A stretch of DNA of 64,000 nt from an uncultured Bacteroidales bacterium (GCA_937981765.1 CALJOM010000001.1:91778-155777); one strand, 5' to 3'. Shown: positions 15,336 to 24,496, counted from the stretch's first letter. The notes: a model not told the origin generated them from the letters alone. Made by a program: numbers and translations.

Positions 15336-17292
15336 GTGCTTGATTTTGTTGTTCTTCTGTAGTTTCGGACTGGGAATTTTCTTCAGTCTGTGATGATTTT
15401 CTTTTGCCGAAAATTTGTTCCAGGTCTTCGGTGTAAATAACCTCTTTTTCGAGAAGTTTTTGGGCTAATTTATCCAGCCCTTCGCGGTTTTTTGTAAGAA
15501 CTTCGCAAGCGGTGTCGAAGGCAAGTTTTACAAGCCGTTTAACTTCTTGGTCGATTTTTTCGGCTGTTTTTTCACTGTAAGGTTTGGTGAACATATATTC
15601 GCTTTGGCCTGTGCTATCGAAAAAGCTTATGGGGCCAATTTCTTCGCTCATCCCAAAATACCCCACCATGGCATAGGCTTGCTTGGTGACTCTTTCCAAA
15701 TCGTTGAGGGCTCCGGTAGAAATTTCGCCAAACACTACCTGTTCGGCAGCGCGGCCTCCCATGGTTGCGCACATTTCGTGGAAAATCTGGTCTGTGGTCG
15801 ACAATTGGCGTTCTTCGGGTAGATACCAGGCTGCACCTAGCGCCTGACCACGGGGAATTATGGTTACTTTTATCAGAGGGTTGGCATGTTCAAGCATCCA
15901 ACTAACAGTGGCGTGGCCGGCCTCGTGGTATGCGATTATTTTCTTTTCTTTTGGAGATATTACTTTAGTGCGTTTTTCCAATCCACCTACAATACGGTCT
16001 ATAGCGTCGAGGAAGTCTTGCTTTGAAACGTTCTTTTTATTTTTTCTGGCAGCTATTAGAGCTGCTTCGTTGCAGACATTGGCTATATCGGCTCCGCTGA
16101 ATCCGGGGGTTTGCTTAGCCAGGAATTCTACATCAACGTCTTCGGCAAGTTGCTTGAGTGGCCGGAGGTGTACCTTGAAAATTTCTATTCTGCCGTTAAG
16201 GTCAGGCAGTTCAACCTGAATTTGTCGGTCGAATCGTCCGGCACGCAAAAGGGCTTTATCCAGAATGTCGGCCCGGTTGGTGGCTGCCAGAATAATTACT
16301 CCCGAATTGGATTCAAATCCGTCCATTTCGGTGAGGAGTTGGTTGAGGGTGTTTTCTCGTTCGTCGTTGGTGTTGAAGTTGGGGTTTCTTCCGCGGGCGC
16401 GCCCTATGGCATCAATTTCGTCGATAAAGATAATGCAAGGTGCTTTTTCTTTGGCGGTTCTGAACAGGTCGCGAACCCGACTGGCTCCAACGCCTACAAA
16501 CATTTCTACGAAATCGCTCCCTGAGAGGGAGAAAAATGGTACGTGTGCTTCGCCGGCTACGGCTTTGGCAAGCAATGTTTTTCCGGTTCCCGGAGGGCCT
16601 ACAAGCAGTACTCCCTTAGGAATTTTTCCTCCAAGTTCGGTGTATTTTTGTGGGTTTTTCAGAAAGTCAACTATCTCTTTTATTTCTACTTTGGCCTCGT
16701 CGAGTCCGGCTACGTTGCTAAAATCGATTTTGGTGTTATTTTCTTTATCGAACAGTTTTACTCGGGCTTTGCCAAAGTTGAATATTTGGCCACCTCCGTT
16801 TCCTCCTGCCATTTTTCGTAAGAGGAATAAATAAAGTCCCACGATTAAAATAATGGGCAGTAGGTATGAGATAATGGTTCCGAAATAGTTTTCGCGTGTT
16901 TCGTAGTAAACCTGTATTTGTTGTTCCAAAGGTATGTCTTGTTGTGTTTCCGACAGTTGTTTTTCGAAGTTTTCAATGGAACCTATCCGGAAGTAGTACT
17001 GGGGTTTGTTAGCCATTCCCCAGCCTGTTGGCGGGTTGGGGTATCGGCCTTTACCTAATTCGGAGGGTTTGATAAAGACTTCAACGGTTTCTTTATTTAC
17101 AACTACTATTTTTTGCACATGCCCTTTTTGCAGCATGTTAACTTTAAAGTCGTTGATGCTGATTTCTTCAGGATTGCTTCCTGAAGAGTAGAATTGAAGG
17201 GCAATGAATATTAGGGCTATTATGCCGTAAATCCAATAGATACTTAATTTAGGTTTGTTTTGGGTTTCGTTATTTTTGGGTTCTTCGGTCAT
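15328..17292 (-). CDS. ftsH: ATP-dependent zinc metalloprotease FtsH
   Basis: A membrane-bound AAA+ protease that degrades misfolded membrane proteins and regulators. At 654 residues it has two transmembrane helices (about 17-36 and 135-158) around a periplasmic domain. It has Walker A 'GPPGTGKT', Walker B 'IIFIDEIDA', the second-region-of-homology '[18 protein letters not shown]', and the zinc site 'HEAGH', with the third ligand expected in the following Asp region. The C-terminal tail is acidic and Gln/Glu rich. It starts 4 bp after rsfS, as usual in Bacteroidota. Confidence 0.97.
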   Translation of the reverse strand: MTEEPKNNETQNKPKLSIYWIYGIIALIFIALQFYSSGSNPEEISINDFKVNMLQKGHVQKIVVVNKETVEVFIKPSELGKGRYPNPPTGWGMANKPQYYFRIGSIENFEKQLSETQQDIPLEQQIQVYYETRENYFGTIISYLLPIILIVGLYLFLLRKMAGGNGGGQIFNFGKARVKLFDKENNTKIDFSNVAGLDEAKVEIKEIVDFLKNPQKYTELGGKIPKGVLLVGPPGTGKTLLAKAVAGEAHVPFFSLSGSDFVEMFVGVGASRVRDLFRTAKEKAPCIIFIDEIDAIGRARGRNPNFNTNDERENTLNQLLTEMDGFESNSGVIILAATNRADILDKALLRAGRFDRQIQVELPDLNGRIEIFKVHLRPLKQLAEDVDVEFLAKQTPGFSGADIANVCNEAALIAARKNKKNVSKQDFLDAIDRIVGGLEKRTKVISPKEKKIIAYHEAGHATVSWMLEHANPLIKVTIIPRGQALGAAWYLPEERQLSTTDQIFHEMCATMGGRAAEQVVFGEISTGALNDLERVTKQAYAMVGYFGMSEEIGPISFFDSTGQSEYMFTKPYSEKTAEKIDQEVKRLVKLAFDTACEVLTKNREGLDKLAQKLLEKEVIYTEDLEQIFGKRKSSQTEENSQSETTEEQQNQAHE

Positions 17293-17296
17293 GGTT

Positions 17297-17656
17297 TTAC
17301 GAATTTATATGTTTTATTTCACCGTCGGCCCAGAGGGATTCAAGGTTATATACTCGGCGAATGGGTTCATAGAAAACATGAACTATGATATCGTAATAGT
17401 CGAGTAATATCCATTGGGCATTTCGTTTTCCTTCGATGTGTTTAGCTTTTATATGGCATTGTTCGAGTAATTTGTCTTCTATATTGTTGGCTATGGCTTC
17501 TACCTGTGTTGACGAATTCCCGTGACAGATAATAAATCTTTCGACAATTGTGTTTTCAATTTTCGTTAAGTCTATTTCAACAATCTCTTCTCCCTTCTTT
17601 TCCTGGATGCTGTGAATTATGGCTGCAATTATGTTGGTGCTTTGGGCTTCTTTCAT
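17297..17656 (-). CDS. rsfS: Ribosomal silencing factor RsfS
   Basis: Binds ribosomal protein uL14 and blocks joining of the subunits during starvation. The 119-residue DUF143/Iojap fold shows 'IIHSIQEKKGEEIVEIDLTKI', 'FIICHGNSSTQVEAIANNIED', 'EGKRNAQWILLDYYDIIVHVF' and 'RRVYNLESLW', the standard family order. It is the first gene of the operon with ftsH, DUF2007, cdsA and psd, behind a consensus promoter. Confidence 0.95.
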   Translation of the reverse strand: MKEAQSTNIIAAIIHSIQEKKGEEIVEIDLTKIENTIVERFIICHGNSSTQVEAIANNIEDKLLEQCHIKAKHIEGKRNAQWILLDYYDIIVHVFYEPIRRVYNLESLWADGEIKHINS

Positions 17657-17676
17657 TTGAATTAAAATTTTCGGTG

Positions 17677-17708
17677 CAAATTTATTCTTTTCCGGCTATT
17701 CTTGCAAA
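17677..17708 (-). promoter_or_regulatory. Consensus promoter of the rsfS-ftsH-cdsA-psd operon
   Basis: Minus strand TTTG (17705-17708), 20-bp spacer, TAAATTTG (17677-17684), 20 bp before the rsfS ATG. Confidence 0.75.
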
Positions 17709-17745
17709 CTTAATACTAAGGATACCGGGTGAGTTTTATAAGGTG

Positions 17746-18366
17746 CTAATATTCGAGATTTTCGTTTTGGGTTGGAGGAAGTGTTCTGGGTTTTCTTCCT
17801 ACCATAACGGCTATACAACCGAAGAAAAATCTTCTTTTGGGTGGTATTATTATTTCTATGATCAACAATCGGGTTTTTGTAACGGTTTGTTCCCAGTAAG
17901 GAGTGGGCGAGGCTTGGCTGCTGAATAGGGGTTGTTCGTAGGTTATCAATTGTCTTCCCCAGAGTGTGTCTTTTATGGTTGTAGTTCCAATAGGAATTGG
18001 GTTTTCGTTTTCGTCGTATTCCAGAAAGCCGTTTTTATCTTTTTTGTATAGGGTTATTTCTTTGTCTACTATGTTTTGCACAAAGGGCTCAAAACGTTTT
18101 TCGGGCATTATGATGTTGAAATGAATTTTTCCCAGTCCTTTTTCTCCTACCACAAAAATTCGGTAGTCGTATTGTGAATAAACTATGGTTTTAATTCGAA
18201 TGGTGTCGCCGGTTCCTAGTTGAGTGTAAGTGGTTTGGGATTTGTATTCATAATCTCCCAGCAACTCTTTAGGAGCTAGTTTTTTGTTTTCGCATCGTTG
18301 GGCGGAAAGGTCGGTTGCTATGGCAACGCATAGCAGGGCTGTTATTGCAGACTTGTTGATAATCAT
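17746..18366 (-). CDS. Exported protein of unknown function
   Basis: I do not recognise this 206-residue protein. It has a signal peptide (about 1-22, cleavage after 'LSAQ') and a mature start 'RCENKKLAPKELLGDYEYKSQTTY', followed by a beta-rich region with 'IRIKTIVYSQYDYRIFVVGEKGLG'. Near the C terminus is a hydrophobic stretch ('LLIIEIIIPPKRRFFFGCIAVMVG') that could be a membrane segment or a buried strand pair, then a polar tail. It starts 16 bp after the stop of the HAMP/GAF/PAS receptor gene on the same strand, so cotranscription and a periplasmic partner role are plausible. Confidence 0.6.
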   Translation of the reverse strand: MIINKSAITALLCVAIATDLSAQRCENKKLAPKELLGDYEYKSQTTYTQLGTGDTIRIKTIVYSQYDYRIFVVGEKGLGKIHFNIIMPEKRFEPFVQNIVDKEITLYKKDKNGFLEYDENENPIPIGTTTIKDTLWGRQLITYEQPLFSSQASPTPYWEQTVTKTRLLIIEIIIPPKRRFFFGCIAVMVGRKPRTLPPTQNENLEY

Positions 18367-18382
18367 TCTTTAATAGAGGTAA

Positions 18383-20578
18383 CTAGGATTCGCTTTCCGA
18401 CTCGTTCTCTTTTTCGTAACTGCGGAGTTTTTCTTCTAGGTCTTCAATATGCAGGCGCATGCTTTCTAATTGCACTCGGTTTTCTTCTTCTGCTATTTCT
18501 ACCTCTTTTAGTAATTCCTTTTCCCGTTGTTCTGCAAGTTCTTTCATTTGGTTGATTTGTTCAACCATTTGTTTCAGGTTAGCGCTTTGTTCATCAAGTT
18601 CACGTTTGAAGGCGTGAATGGCTTTATCTTTGGTTTTGTTATCGGTTATATCGAAGGCCAACATAAGGACTTTGGAATATATTCCGTCGGCGTTTTTTAT
18701 GGGGTTGTAGGTTTCACGAAGCCAGACATCGCCAAAAGAGGTTGGATAGCATAAGTCGATTTCGAAGGGTACGCCGTTTTGGAATCCTTCCCACATTTCC
18801 CGGTATCGTAGTTCTTGTTTGCCTTGAAGTTTAACCAGGTTACGATGGTCGCGGCCGGTGATTTCGCCGGCGCGGAGGTTGATTAGCTGTGCAAATTTTT
18901 CGTTGGATTTAAGAATTATGCCAAAGAGGTCTAATTCTACGGCTCCGATGCTATTGTCGATGGCATCGAATATTTCGCGCATTTCGAGTTCGCGACGTGC
19001 TGCCTCTTCTTGTGTGGCCTGGAGTTCTTCAAGGTTTTGGCGCATCTCTTCTTCCTGTGCCCGTAACTCTTGCCCTTTTTGTTGCGATTCTTCAAGCAGG
19101 CGTGCGGTTTTTTCATTGATTTTTACTGTGGCAAGGGTTCCGGCTATGTTCTCGCTCACGGTTTCCATAAATTTGATTTTATGGTCTTCAAATGGGATAA
19201 ATCCTGCTATTTCGATTACTCCGTAAATAATGTCGTTGGCAATTAGTGGCACAAGAAGCAATACCGTAGGATTATCATCGCCAAGTCCTGATGTAATTCT
19301 GATATAGTCTTTGGGAACTTGTTTCAGGTAAACGGTTGCTTTTTCGAATGCGCATCTTCCCACAAGGCCTTCTTCCAGTTCGTAGCGGCGTTTTACAAGC
19401 TTTCGGCGTCCATAGGCTACAGCGGCAGTCATCCTGAAGTGTTTTTCGCTTTCTATGGTGTCGTCAAGAATGAAGAAGGCTCCCTGAATGGCTCCCATGT
19501 ATTCGATCATTTTTTCTACTACATTGTAGGAGAGCTCCTCTATGTTTTTGCTTTGTCGCAGAATATCGCCAAATTTGGCTAATCCTTGGGTGGTCCAGTT
19601 TCGGATTTCGTCTTCGCGTTTGCGTTGAATTTCTGCTTCGTGGGCTCGTTTAAGGTCGTCGCGCATGGTTAGCAGACTGTTGCCCAGAATATCGTCTTGA
19701 CTTAGTGCCGAATATTCTGCCTCAAAATTCCCTTTCCCTATTTCAAGGGCAAATTGCGATGTTCGGCGCATGCTTGCAACGAATTGGTTTAGTGCTTCCG
19801 ACATGTCGCCGATTTCGTCGTTGGTTACCTCCATTTCTTCATCGGGCAGGCTACCTTGTGTCATGAGCAGAAGAAATTCACGGAGCCTCAAGATTGGAGT
19901 TATGGTAGCTTTGGTAATAAAATATGCCGTAGCGAGGGCTATTATGATTAGGAAAATACCCATAATTACAATCGTGCGTTGGAAGTTCTGCATGGAGGTG
20001 AACATTTGGCTGTTGTATTCTTCCGCCTGTTGATTTATGGTGCTCCGGAGGGTATATAGTTGTTTGAGAGCCTTATCGGTTGTGCTCATCACAATACCGC
20101 CTTCTTCAACCATAGGACGAATTTCAAAAATTACCATCGGGTCGTCGTAGGCATCGAAGGAGTTTAGCTGACTCATAATTTGCTGGTGTAGAGGAAAAAG
20201 AGTATCGCCCAGGAGGGTAAGAATGTTTTCGATTGTTTGCGATTCTTTCGGGCTCCAGTGTTTTCGTAGTTCGTTGATCCGTTTTTTGAGTTCCGGAAAA
20301 TCTTTTTTATGAAGGTCCTGAAGTTTTATTTTATCGGGAGTGTTCGATTTTTGTTCAATAAAAACCCAGTTTTTTATAAGCATTCGTGAATCGTTAACCA
20401 GATTTATCAGGTCGTTTAGCTTGACTATGGATGGAGTGTATACCTGGGCTATTATTTCATTGAGGCGTTTGTTTTTTTGTAGGGTATAGAAGGTAAGGCT
20501 ACTGTTTAATATTACAGCGAGGGTAACTAATCCAAACCCGACGTATAAGCGGTTGGCGATTGAAAATCTTAATTTCAT
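18383..20578 (-). CDS. Membrane receptor with HAMP, GAF and PAS domains, no kinase domain
   Basis: A 731-residue inner-membrane sensor. TM1 (about 10-32) and TM2 (about 204-224) flank a helical periplasmic domain of about 170 residues of the four-helix-bundle type. A HAMP region follows ('TPILRLREFLLLMTQG'), then a GAF domain (about 335-480; 'GLVGRCAFEKATVYLKQVP' and 'LLVPLIANDIIYGVIEIAGF' are typical), a coiled coil, a PAS domain (about 530-650; 'WLRETYNPIKNADGIYSKVLMLAFDIT') and a final Glu-rich coiled coil to the C terminus. No HisKA, HATPase, GGDEF or methyl-accepting signature is visible. It may signal to a separate partner through its C-terminal coiled coil. Confidence 0.8.
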   Translation of the reverse strand: MKLRFSIANRLYVGFGLVTLAVILNSSLTFYTLQKNKRLNEIIAQVYTPSIVKLNDLINLVNDSRMLIKNWVFIEQKSNTPDKIKLQDLHKKDFPELKKRINELRKHWSPKESQTIENILTLLGDTLFPLHQQIMSQLNSFDAYDDPMVIFEIRPMVEEGGIVMSTTDKALKQLYTLRSTINQQAEEYNSQMFTSMQNFQRTIVIMGIFLIIIALATAYFITKATITPILRLREFLLLMTQGSLPDEEMEVTNDEIGDMSEALNQFVASMRRTSQFALEIGKGNFEAEYSALSQDDILGNSLLTMRDDLKRAHEAEIQRKREDEIRNWTTQGLAKFGDILRQSKNIEELSYNVVEKMIEYMGAIQGAFFILDDTIESEKHFRMTAAVAYGRRKLVKRRYELEEGLVGRCAFEKATVYLKQVPKDYIRITSGLGDDNPTVLLLVPLIANDIIYGVIEIAGFIPFEDHKIKFMETVSENIAGTLATVKINEKTARLLEESQQKGQELRAQEEEMRQNLEELQATQEEAARRELEMREIFDAIDNSIGAVELDLFGIILKSNEKFAQLINLRAGEITGRDHRNLVKLQGKQELRYREMWEGFQNGVPFEIDLCYPTSFGDVWLRETYNPIKNADGIYSKVLMLAFDITDNKTKDKAIHAFKRELDEQSANLKQMVEQINQMKELAEQREKELLKEVEIAEEENRVQLESMRLHIEDLEEKLRSYEKENESESES

Positions 20579-20649
20579 TCTTCCGATAATTTTAGGGTTT
20601 TATCGTAATGAGTTCGTTTACTCATGATGCTTGGTTGCATTATCACCTA

Positions 20650-20657
20650 CAAACATA
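20650..20657 (-). promoter_or_regulatory. Possible -7 box of the receptor gene
   Basis: TATGTTTG on the minus strand, 71 bp before the ATG at 20578; no exact -33 box. Confidence 0.35.
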
Positions 20658-20883
20658 CTATTTTTTCGTGAAATTATATATTTTTTTGTTTTTTTTCCGT
20701 ACCAAGGTTCGAAAACAGAATTGATACGTTTTCCCTTACCCGGTTGGGCATTTTAGAGCACGATTTTTTCAGGGCAAGTTTTTATTAGTAATAAGCATCC
20801 CCGATACTCTTCGGGAGCCTTAGAGTAAAGCGCCTTAGAAGCATCGTTCCATGAGTGTGGTCGAAGGGTGCGGCAGAAGCTAC

Positions 20884-20932
20884 GAGCCCCGAGGGGGCTC
20901 AACATCATTAACCGTGGGTGGTAAGCCCACGG
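20884..20932. repeat. Paired palindromes of a probable REP-like interspersed element
   Basis: Two perfect 7-bp-stem hairpins lie 11 bp apart: GAGCCCC/GGGGCTC (20884-20900, 3-nt loop) and CCGTGGG/CCCACGG (20912-20932, 7-nt loop). They sit in a GC-richer patch (about 20800-21000) unlike the AT-rich flanks. The arrangement of a C-rich/G-rich hairpin followed by a CCGTGGG hairpin reminds me of non-coding repeats spread in Bacteroidota genomes, but I cannot count copies here. The rest of 20579-20883 shows nothing I can name beyond the promoter box. Confidence 0.5.
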
Positions 20933-21011
20933 AAGTAAGCCCCTGCAAACTCCGAGCGTTTCAGAGTGCAGCGTGCTTCACTTGTCCATGTAGGGATAAC
21001 GCCCTTGCACC

Positions 21012-21047
21012 AAAAAAAACAAAAGCCCGCTTACTAGCAAGCGGGCT
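21012..21047 (-). terminator. Strong terminator downstream of the decayed gene
   Basis: Minus-strand hairpin AGCCCGCTT / AAGCGGGCT (21039-21047 and 21024-21032, 6-nt loop) followed by TTTT-G-T8 (21012-21023). It ends minus-strand transcription coming from the 21071-21643 pseudogene and possibly from the E1 gene. Confidence 0.88.
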
Positions 21048-21070
21048 CTGTTTAGGTGTTTTTAGCGAAA

Positions 21071-21643
21071 CTACAATAAGATGGCAAAAGCTACTGCTGC
21101 GAGCGCTCCCGATAAATACATAACATGATATTCTTATTCGGGGCGGTCCATATGTGCATACAAATCAAACCTTCCCACGCACATCATAAGGGAATTTTGT
21201 GCAATAGGGTTGTTGTCGCTCATGATACCGCTGATTTTATATTTTCTTTCAACTTTATCAGCGAAATGTATTAGACTTTGAGAAATCTTTTGTACATCTT
21301 GGTAATAGGTCTACCCTTTTTTGCTTTTCACCTCTTTTGCGGATATTTTTGGGGAGGGGAAAACGATCTGTTTTTTCTTGCGATAGGCAATAGTCTCGCC
21401 ATTAGGGCTAATCAGATTTTTTTGCTTTTTCAGCTGGGTTGTTTGGCTGTTAACCGCAATGGCTTACGTTTTCTTAACCGGGGAGGAAAAAGCCATAATG
21501 GTATCGTTACTGTTGTTCAAAACGGCGAACGACTTGGCGTTATGATAGTAAACAGGAATTGTAGCTTTGAAATTAACCTGTTGTGCAAAGGTCGGCAAGG
21601 TTACTCCCCCCCCCTACAATGGGATAAAAATCGATTTTTTTAT
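21071..21643 (-). pseudogene. Decayed gene for a small exported protein
   Basis: One minus-strand frame reads like a protein for 191 codons but has internal stops at 21614-21616 (TAG), 21464-21466 (TAA), 21311-21313 (TAG) and 21134-21136 (TAA), ending with TAG at 21071-21073. It starts with ATA (21641-21643) where ATG is expected, and 'KKSIFIPL' before the first stop, then 'GGGVTLPTFAQQ' as if the rest of a signal peptide. The body is polar and Lys/Asn/Ser rich with an amphipathic 'IHFADKVERKYKISG' and a last hydrophobic segment 'YLSGALAAVAFAILL'. A C9 run (21606-21614) lies at the signal-peptide break. No family was recognised. A chance open frame cannot be excluded. Confidence 0.5.
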
Positions 21644-21779
21644 GGTGTTAATTTTTGTTTGGTTAATGTAATGAATTTCGGATATGTAATCCTGAGGGTA
21701 AAGATAGATTGCGTTTTTTATCCGCTATTCATTGAATAATTTTTAACAAACGATTAACAACCATATGTAAATCATCCAT

Positions 21780-24185
21780 TTAAAAAATCGATGGGTATTT
21801 GGTTGGGTTAGCTTCGTGCATTATTCGATAAATTTTTTCAAAAACATCTTCGGCATTGGGTTTGGAAAAATAGTCGCCGTCGGTTCCGTAGGCCGGACGG
21901 TGTTCCTTTGCGGTTAGTGTTGCCGGCGGGGAGTCGAGAAACTGGTAGCCTTCCTGTTCTTCAACCACTTTTTGCAGCATGTAGGAGGTTGCACCGCCGG
22001 GAACATCCTCATCGAAAAACAGAATGCGGTTGGTTTTCTTCAGCGACTTTAGAATGGTTTTGTTTATATCGAAAGGTATGAGGGTTTGAGCGTCAATAAG
22101 TTCGACGTGTATGTTGAAGTCTTTCAGTTGTTCCACTGCTTCCTGGGCAATTCTGACACACGAGCCGTAGGTTACCAGGGTAATGTCGGTTCCTTCTACG
22201 AGAATTTCGGGCTTGCCAAGGGGCACGGTGTATTCTCCAAGGTTTTCCGGGGCATTTTCGCGGAGTCGATACCCGTTGAGCGGTTCAATAACAAGAGCTG
22301 TTTCATCGGATTGAAGCAATGTGTTGTACATTCCGGCGGCTTGGGTCATGTTTCGTGGTACACAGACAAGCATACCGCGTATGGCATTGAGCACCATGCT
22401 AACTGGGCTTCCGCTGTGCCAGATGCCTTCGAGCCGGTGTCCGCGGGTGCGAACAATTACGGGAGCTTTTTGTCCGCCCGCAGTGCGCCAGAGGGTTGTG
22501 GCTAGATCGTCGCTCATGGTTTGAAGGGCGTAGAGCAGGTAGTCGAAATACTGAATTTCGGCAATGGGGCGCAACCCGCGTAGAGCCGACCCTATGGCTT
22601 GTCCCAGAATGGTGGTTTCACGAATTCCGGTGTCGCTCACGCGAAATTCTCCAAATTTTGCCTGAATTCCTTCTAGCCCCTGATTTACATCGCCTATTTT
22701 TCCGGTATCTTCTCCAAAGGTTATCAGGTTGGGATATTTAGCAAACAGTTTCTCAAAATTATCTCTCAGAATTTCTCTTCCTGGCCTAAGCACGGGAGGA
22801 TTGGAGAATACGGGGGGGATTTCTCTAACATGAGCAACGTTGTATTTGCTTTGGCTATAAAGGTGTGTGTGGTAGGCCTTGTCTGCTTTTTGCTCTATTT
22901 GTGTTAACCAGCCCGATAGGCGTTGTTTAAGCGATTCCCTCTGCGGACAGTCGGTGCAAATATGCCTGAGGATTTTTTTTGTAGCGCTTACGTTGTCTTT
23001 ATGGTTGGGGAAGGGGATTCGTTTTAGGTTGTTGGCAATTTCGGATACTTTATCGTAATGGTCTTTTCTACAAACACAAGTTTTTTGTTCAATAATGGAC
23101 ACCAGATTGTTTCGTTCGTTGATGAGCGGTGTGGTGTAGGCGTTCCAGGCTTCCTTTCTTGCTGCCAGAGCATCGGCTTCTGCTTTTTTCTCCAGCTCAG
23201 TTAGTTTTTCTTCGGTGGCGTAGCCTTCGGATAAGATCCATTCTTTCATTTTACGGATCGGATCGAATTCTATTTCCCACTGAAGGCGTTCTGGCGATTT
23301 ATACCGTTCGTGAGACCCGCTGGTGGAATGTCCCAGGGGTTGGGTAACTTCTTCTATGTGAAAAAGAACCGGAATATGCTCTTTGCGGCAGCGTTCAATG
23401 CCTTCAGCATAAACTTTTCTAAGTTGAGGATAGTTCCATCCTTTAGCTGTGTAAATAAGAATGCCGTTGGTGTTGGGCTCTAAGGCAAATCCGCTCAATG
23501 CCTTGCTGATGCTCTCTTTTACGGTTTGATATTTTTTGGGAACACTTATTCCATAGCCATCGTCCCATACGCAAACAGCTAGGGGGACTTGCATAACGGC
23601 GGCTGCGTTCAAGGTCTCCCAGAAGTGGCCTTCGCTCGTCGAGGCATCGCCAATCATTCCAAAGGCTACCTCGTTGCCTTTGTCGGAGAATTGTTTCCAA
23701 GAGTGGAGCTCTTCAACGTTTCGGTAAATTTTGGAGGCGTAGGCTAATCCGAGAAGCCGTGGCATTTGTCCAGCAGTGGGGGAGATGTCGGCCGAACTGT
23801 TTTTTTGAGCCATAAGGTTTTTCCATTCGCCGTTTTCGTCCAGGCTGCGTGTTCCATAATGGTTGTTAAACGAGCGTCCGCCGTGGCTGGGGTTATATTC
23901 GAGGTCGGCATGGCCATAGAGCGAGGAGAAGAATTCACGGGCGGTGTACATTCCCGTAGCTAACATGAACGTTTGGTCGCGGTAGTATCCCGAACGCCAG
24001 TCCCCGTTTCTGAACTCGTGAGCTAGGGCCACCTGTGCAACTTCCTTTCCGTCGCCAAATATGCCGAATTTCCCTTTTCCTGTTAGTACCTCTTTTCTGC
24101 CTAAAACACTGAGTTGACGACTGAGGTTTACCAGATAATAATCGTTAAAAATCTGATCGATATTGAATTCCAAATGTTTTCCCAT
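21780..24185 (-). CDS. Fused alpha-keto acid dehydrogenase E1 (alpha and beta) component
   Basis: An 801-residue thiamine-diphosphate enzyme that decarboxylates 2-oxo acids and passes the acyl group to an E2 lipoyl protein. The N-terminal E1-alpha half has the ThDP motif 'GDASTSEGHFWETLN' (near residue 180) and 'GHSTSGSHERYK'. The C-terminal E1-beta half starts about residue 470 with 'ILRDNFEKLFAKYPNLITFGEDTG', then 'DTGIRETTILGQAIGSALRG' and a transketolase C-terminal domain ('DINKTILKSLKKTNRILFFDED'). A Cys-rich insert (CVCRKDH..., CTDCPQ) lies between the halves near 365-415. The fusion is known in Bacteroidota, where branched-chain 2-oxo acids or pyruvate are the likely substrates. E2 and E3 genes are not in the window. 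Confidence 0.88.
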   Translation of the reverse strand: MGKHLEFNIDQIFNDYYLVNLSRQLSVLGRKEVLTGKGKFGIFGDGKEVAQVALAHEFRNGDWRSGYYRDQTFMLATGMYTAREFFSSLYGHADLEYNPSHGGRSFNNHYGTRSLDENGEWKNLMAQKNSSADISPTAGQMPRLLGLAYASKIYRNVEELHSWKQFSDKGNEVAFGMIGDASTSEGHFWETLNAAAVMQVPLAVCVWDDGYGISVPKKYQTVKESISKALSGFALEPNTNGILIYTAKGWNYPQLRKVYAEGIERCRKEHIPVLFHIEEVTQPLGHSTSGSHERYKSPERLQWEIEFDPIRKMKEWILSEGYATEEKLTELEKKAEADALAARKEAWNAYTTPLINERNNLVSIIEQKTCVCRKDHYDKVSEIANNLKRIPFPNHKDNVSATKKILRHICTDCPQRESLKQRLSGWLTQIEQKADKAYHTHLYSQSKYNVAHVREIPPVFSNPPVLRPGREILRDNFEKLFAKYPNLITFGEDTGKIGDVNQGLEGIQAKFGEFRVSDTGIRETTILGQAIGSALRGLRPIAEIQYFDYLLYALQTMSDDLATTLWRTAGGQKAPVIVRTRGHRLEGIWHSGSPVSMVLNAIRGMLVCVPRNMTQAAGMYNTLLQSDETALVIEPLNGYRLRENAPENLGEYTVPLGKPEILVEGTDITLVTYGSCVRIAQEAVEQLKDFNIHVELIDAQTLIPFDINKTILKSLKKTNRILFFDEDVPGGATSYMLQKVVEEQEGYQFLDSPPATLTAKEHRPAYGTDGDYFSKPNAEDVFEKIYRIMHEANPTKYPSIF

Positions 24186-24200
24186 GTCCGTTTTATGTTT

Positions 24201-24208
24201 TATATTTG
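24201..24208 (+). promoter_or_regulatory. Promoter -7 box of the small membrane protein gene
   Basis: TATATTTG 19 bp before ATG 24227. It covers the TTG at 24206, so that upstream TTG cannot be the start. Confidence 0.5.
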
Positions 24209-24226
24209 AACAATCAAACCTCGATT

Positions 24227-24478
24227 ATGTTGACATTGAAACTCTTTTTTATTGTTTTTCTACTGATAGCCTTGGCTGTGCTGATTCTTTCCGTGCGAAT
24301 CTGGATTCAAAAAAACGGCCGTTTCCCTAATACTCACATAAGCCACAATGCCGAAATGCGTAAGCGGGGAATTGTTTGTGTTCAGAAATGGGACGCCATG
24401 GAGCAAAAACGTATTGCTCCAAAAGTTGATAAAAAATCGCTGAAGATTGATGTAAAACGTCTTGCAGACGATAATTAA
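24227..24478 (+). CDS. Conserved-looking small membrane protein of 83 residues
   Basis: Starts at the ATG at 24227 because the upstream TTG lies inside the promoter box. Residues about 5-23 form one transmembrane helix, then a cytoplasmic or periplasmic basic region with 'KNGRFPNTHISHNAEMRKRGIVCVQKWDAMEQKR'-like composition (quoted in part: 'FPNTHISHNAEMRKRGI'). I recall similar short proteins in Bacteroidota but no function for them. It is divergent from the E1 gene and convergent with the S8 protease gene 18 bp away. Confidence 0.7.
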   Translation: MLTLKLFFIVFLLIALAVLILSVRIWIQKNGRFPNTHISHNAEMRKRGIVCVQKWDAMEQKRIAPKVDKKSLKIDVKRLADDN

Positions 24479-24496
24479 GTTATTTAGGCTTGAACT

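Noticed and set aside
20851..21123. Plus-strand open frame of 90 codons
   Set aside because: It runs through two hairpins of the repeat element and the terminator, so it is a by-product of the palindromes.
21614..21616. In-frame TAG of the decayed gene read as recoding (readthrough or special amino acid)
   Set aside because: Three further stops of two kinds and the missing ATG make decay much simpler, and no recoding element is seen.
21278..21739. Plus-strand open frame of 153 codons with a hydrophobic start
   Set aside because: It is antisense to the decayed minus-strand gene, its composition (many Phe, Asn, Gly) is shadow-like, and no promoter or family motif supports it.
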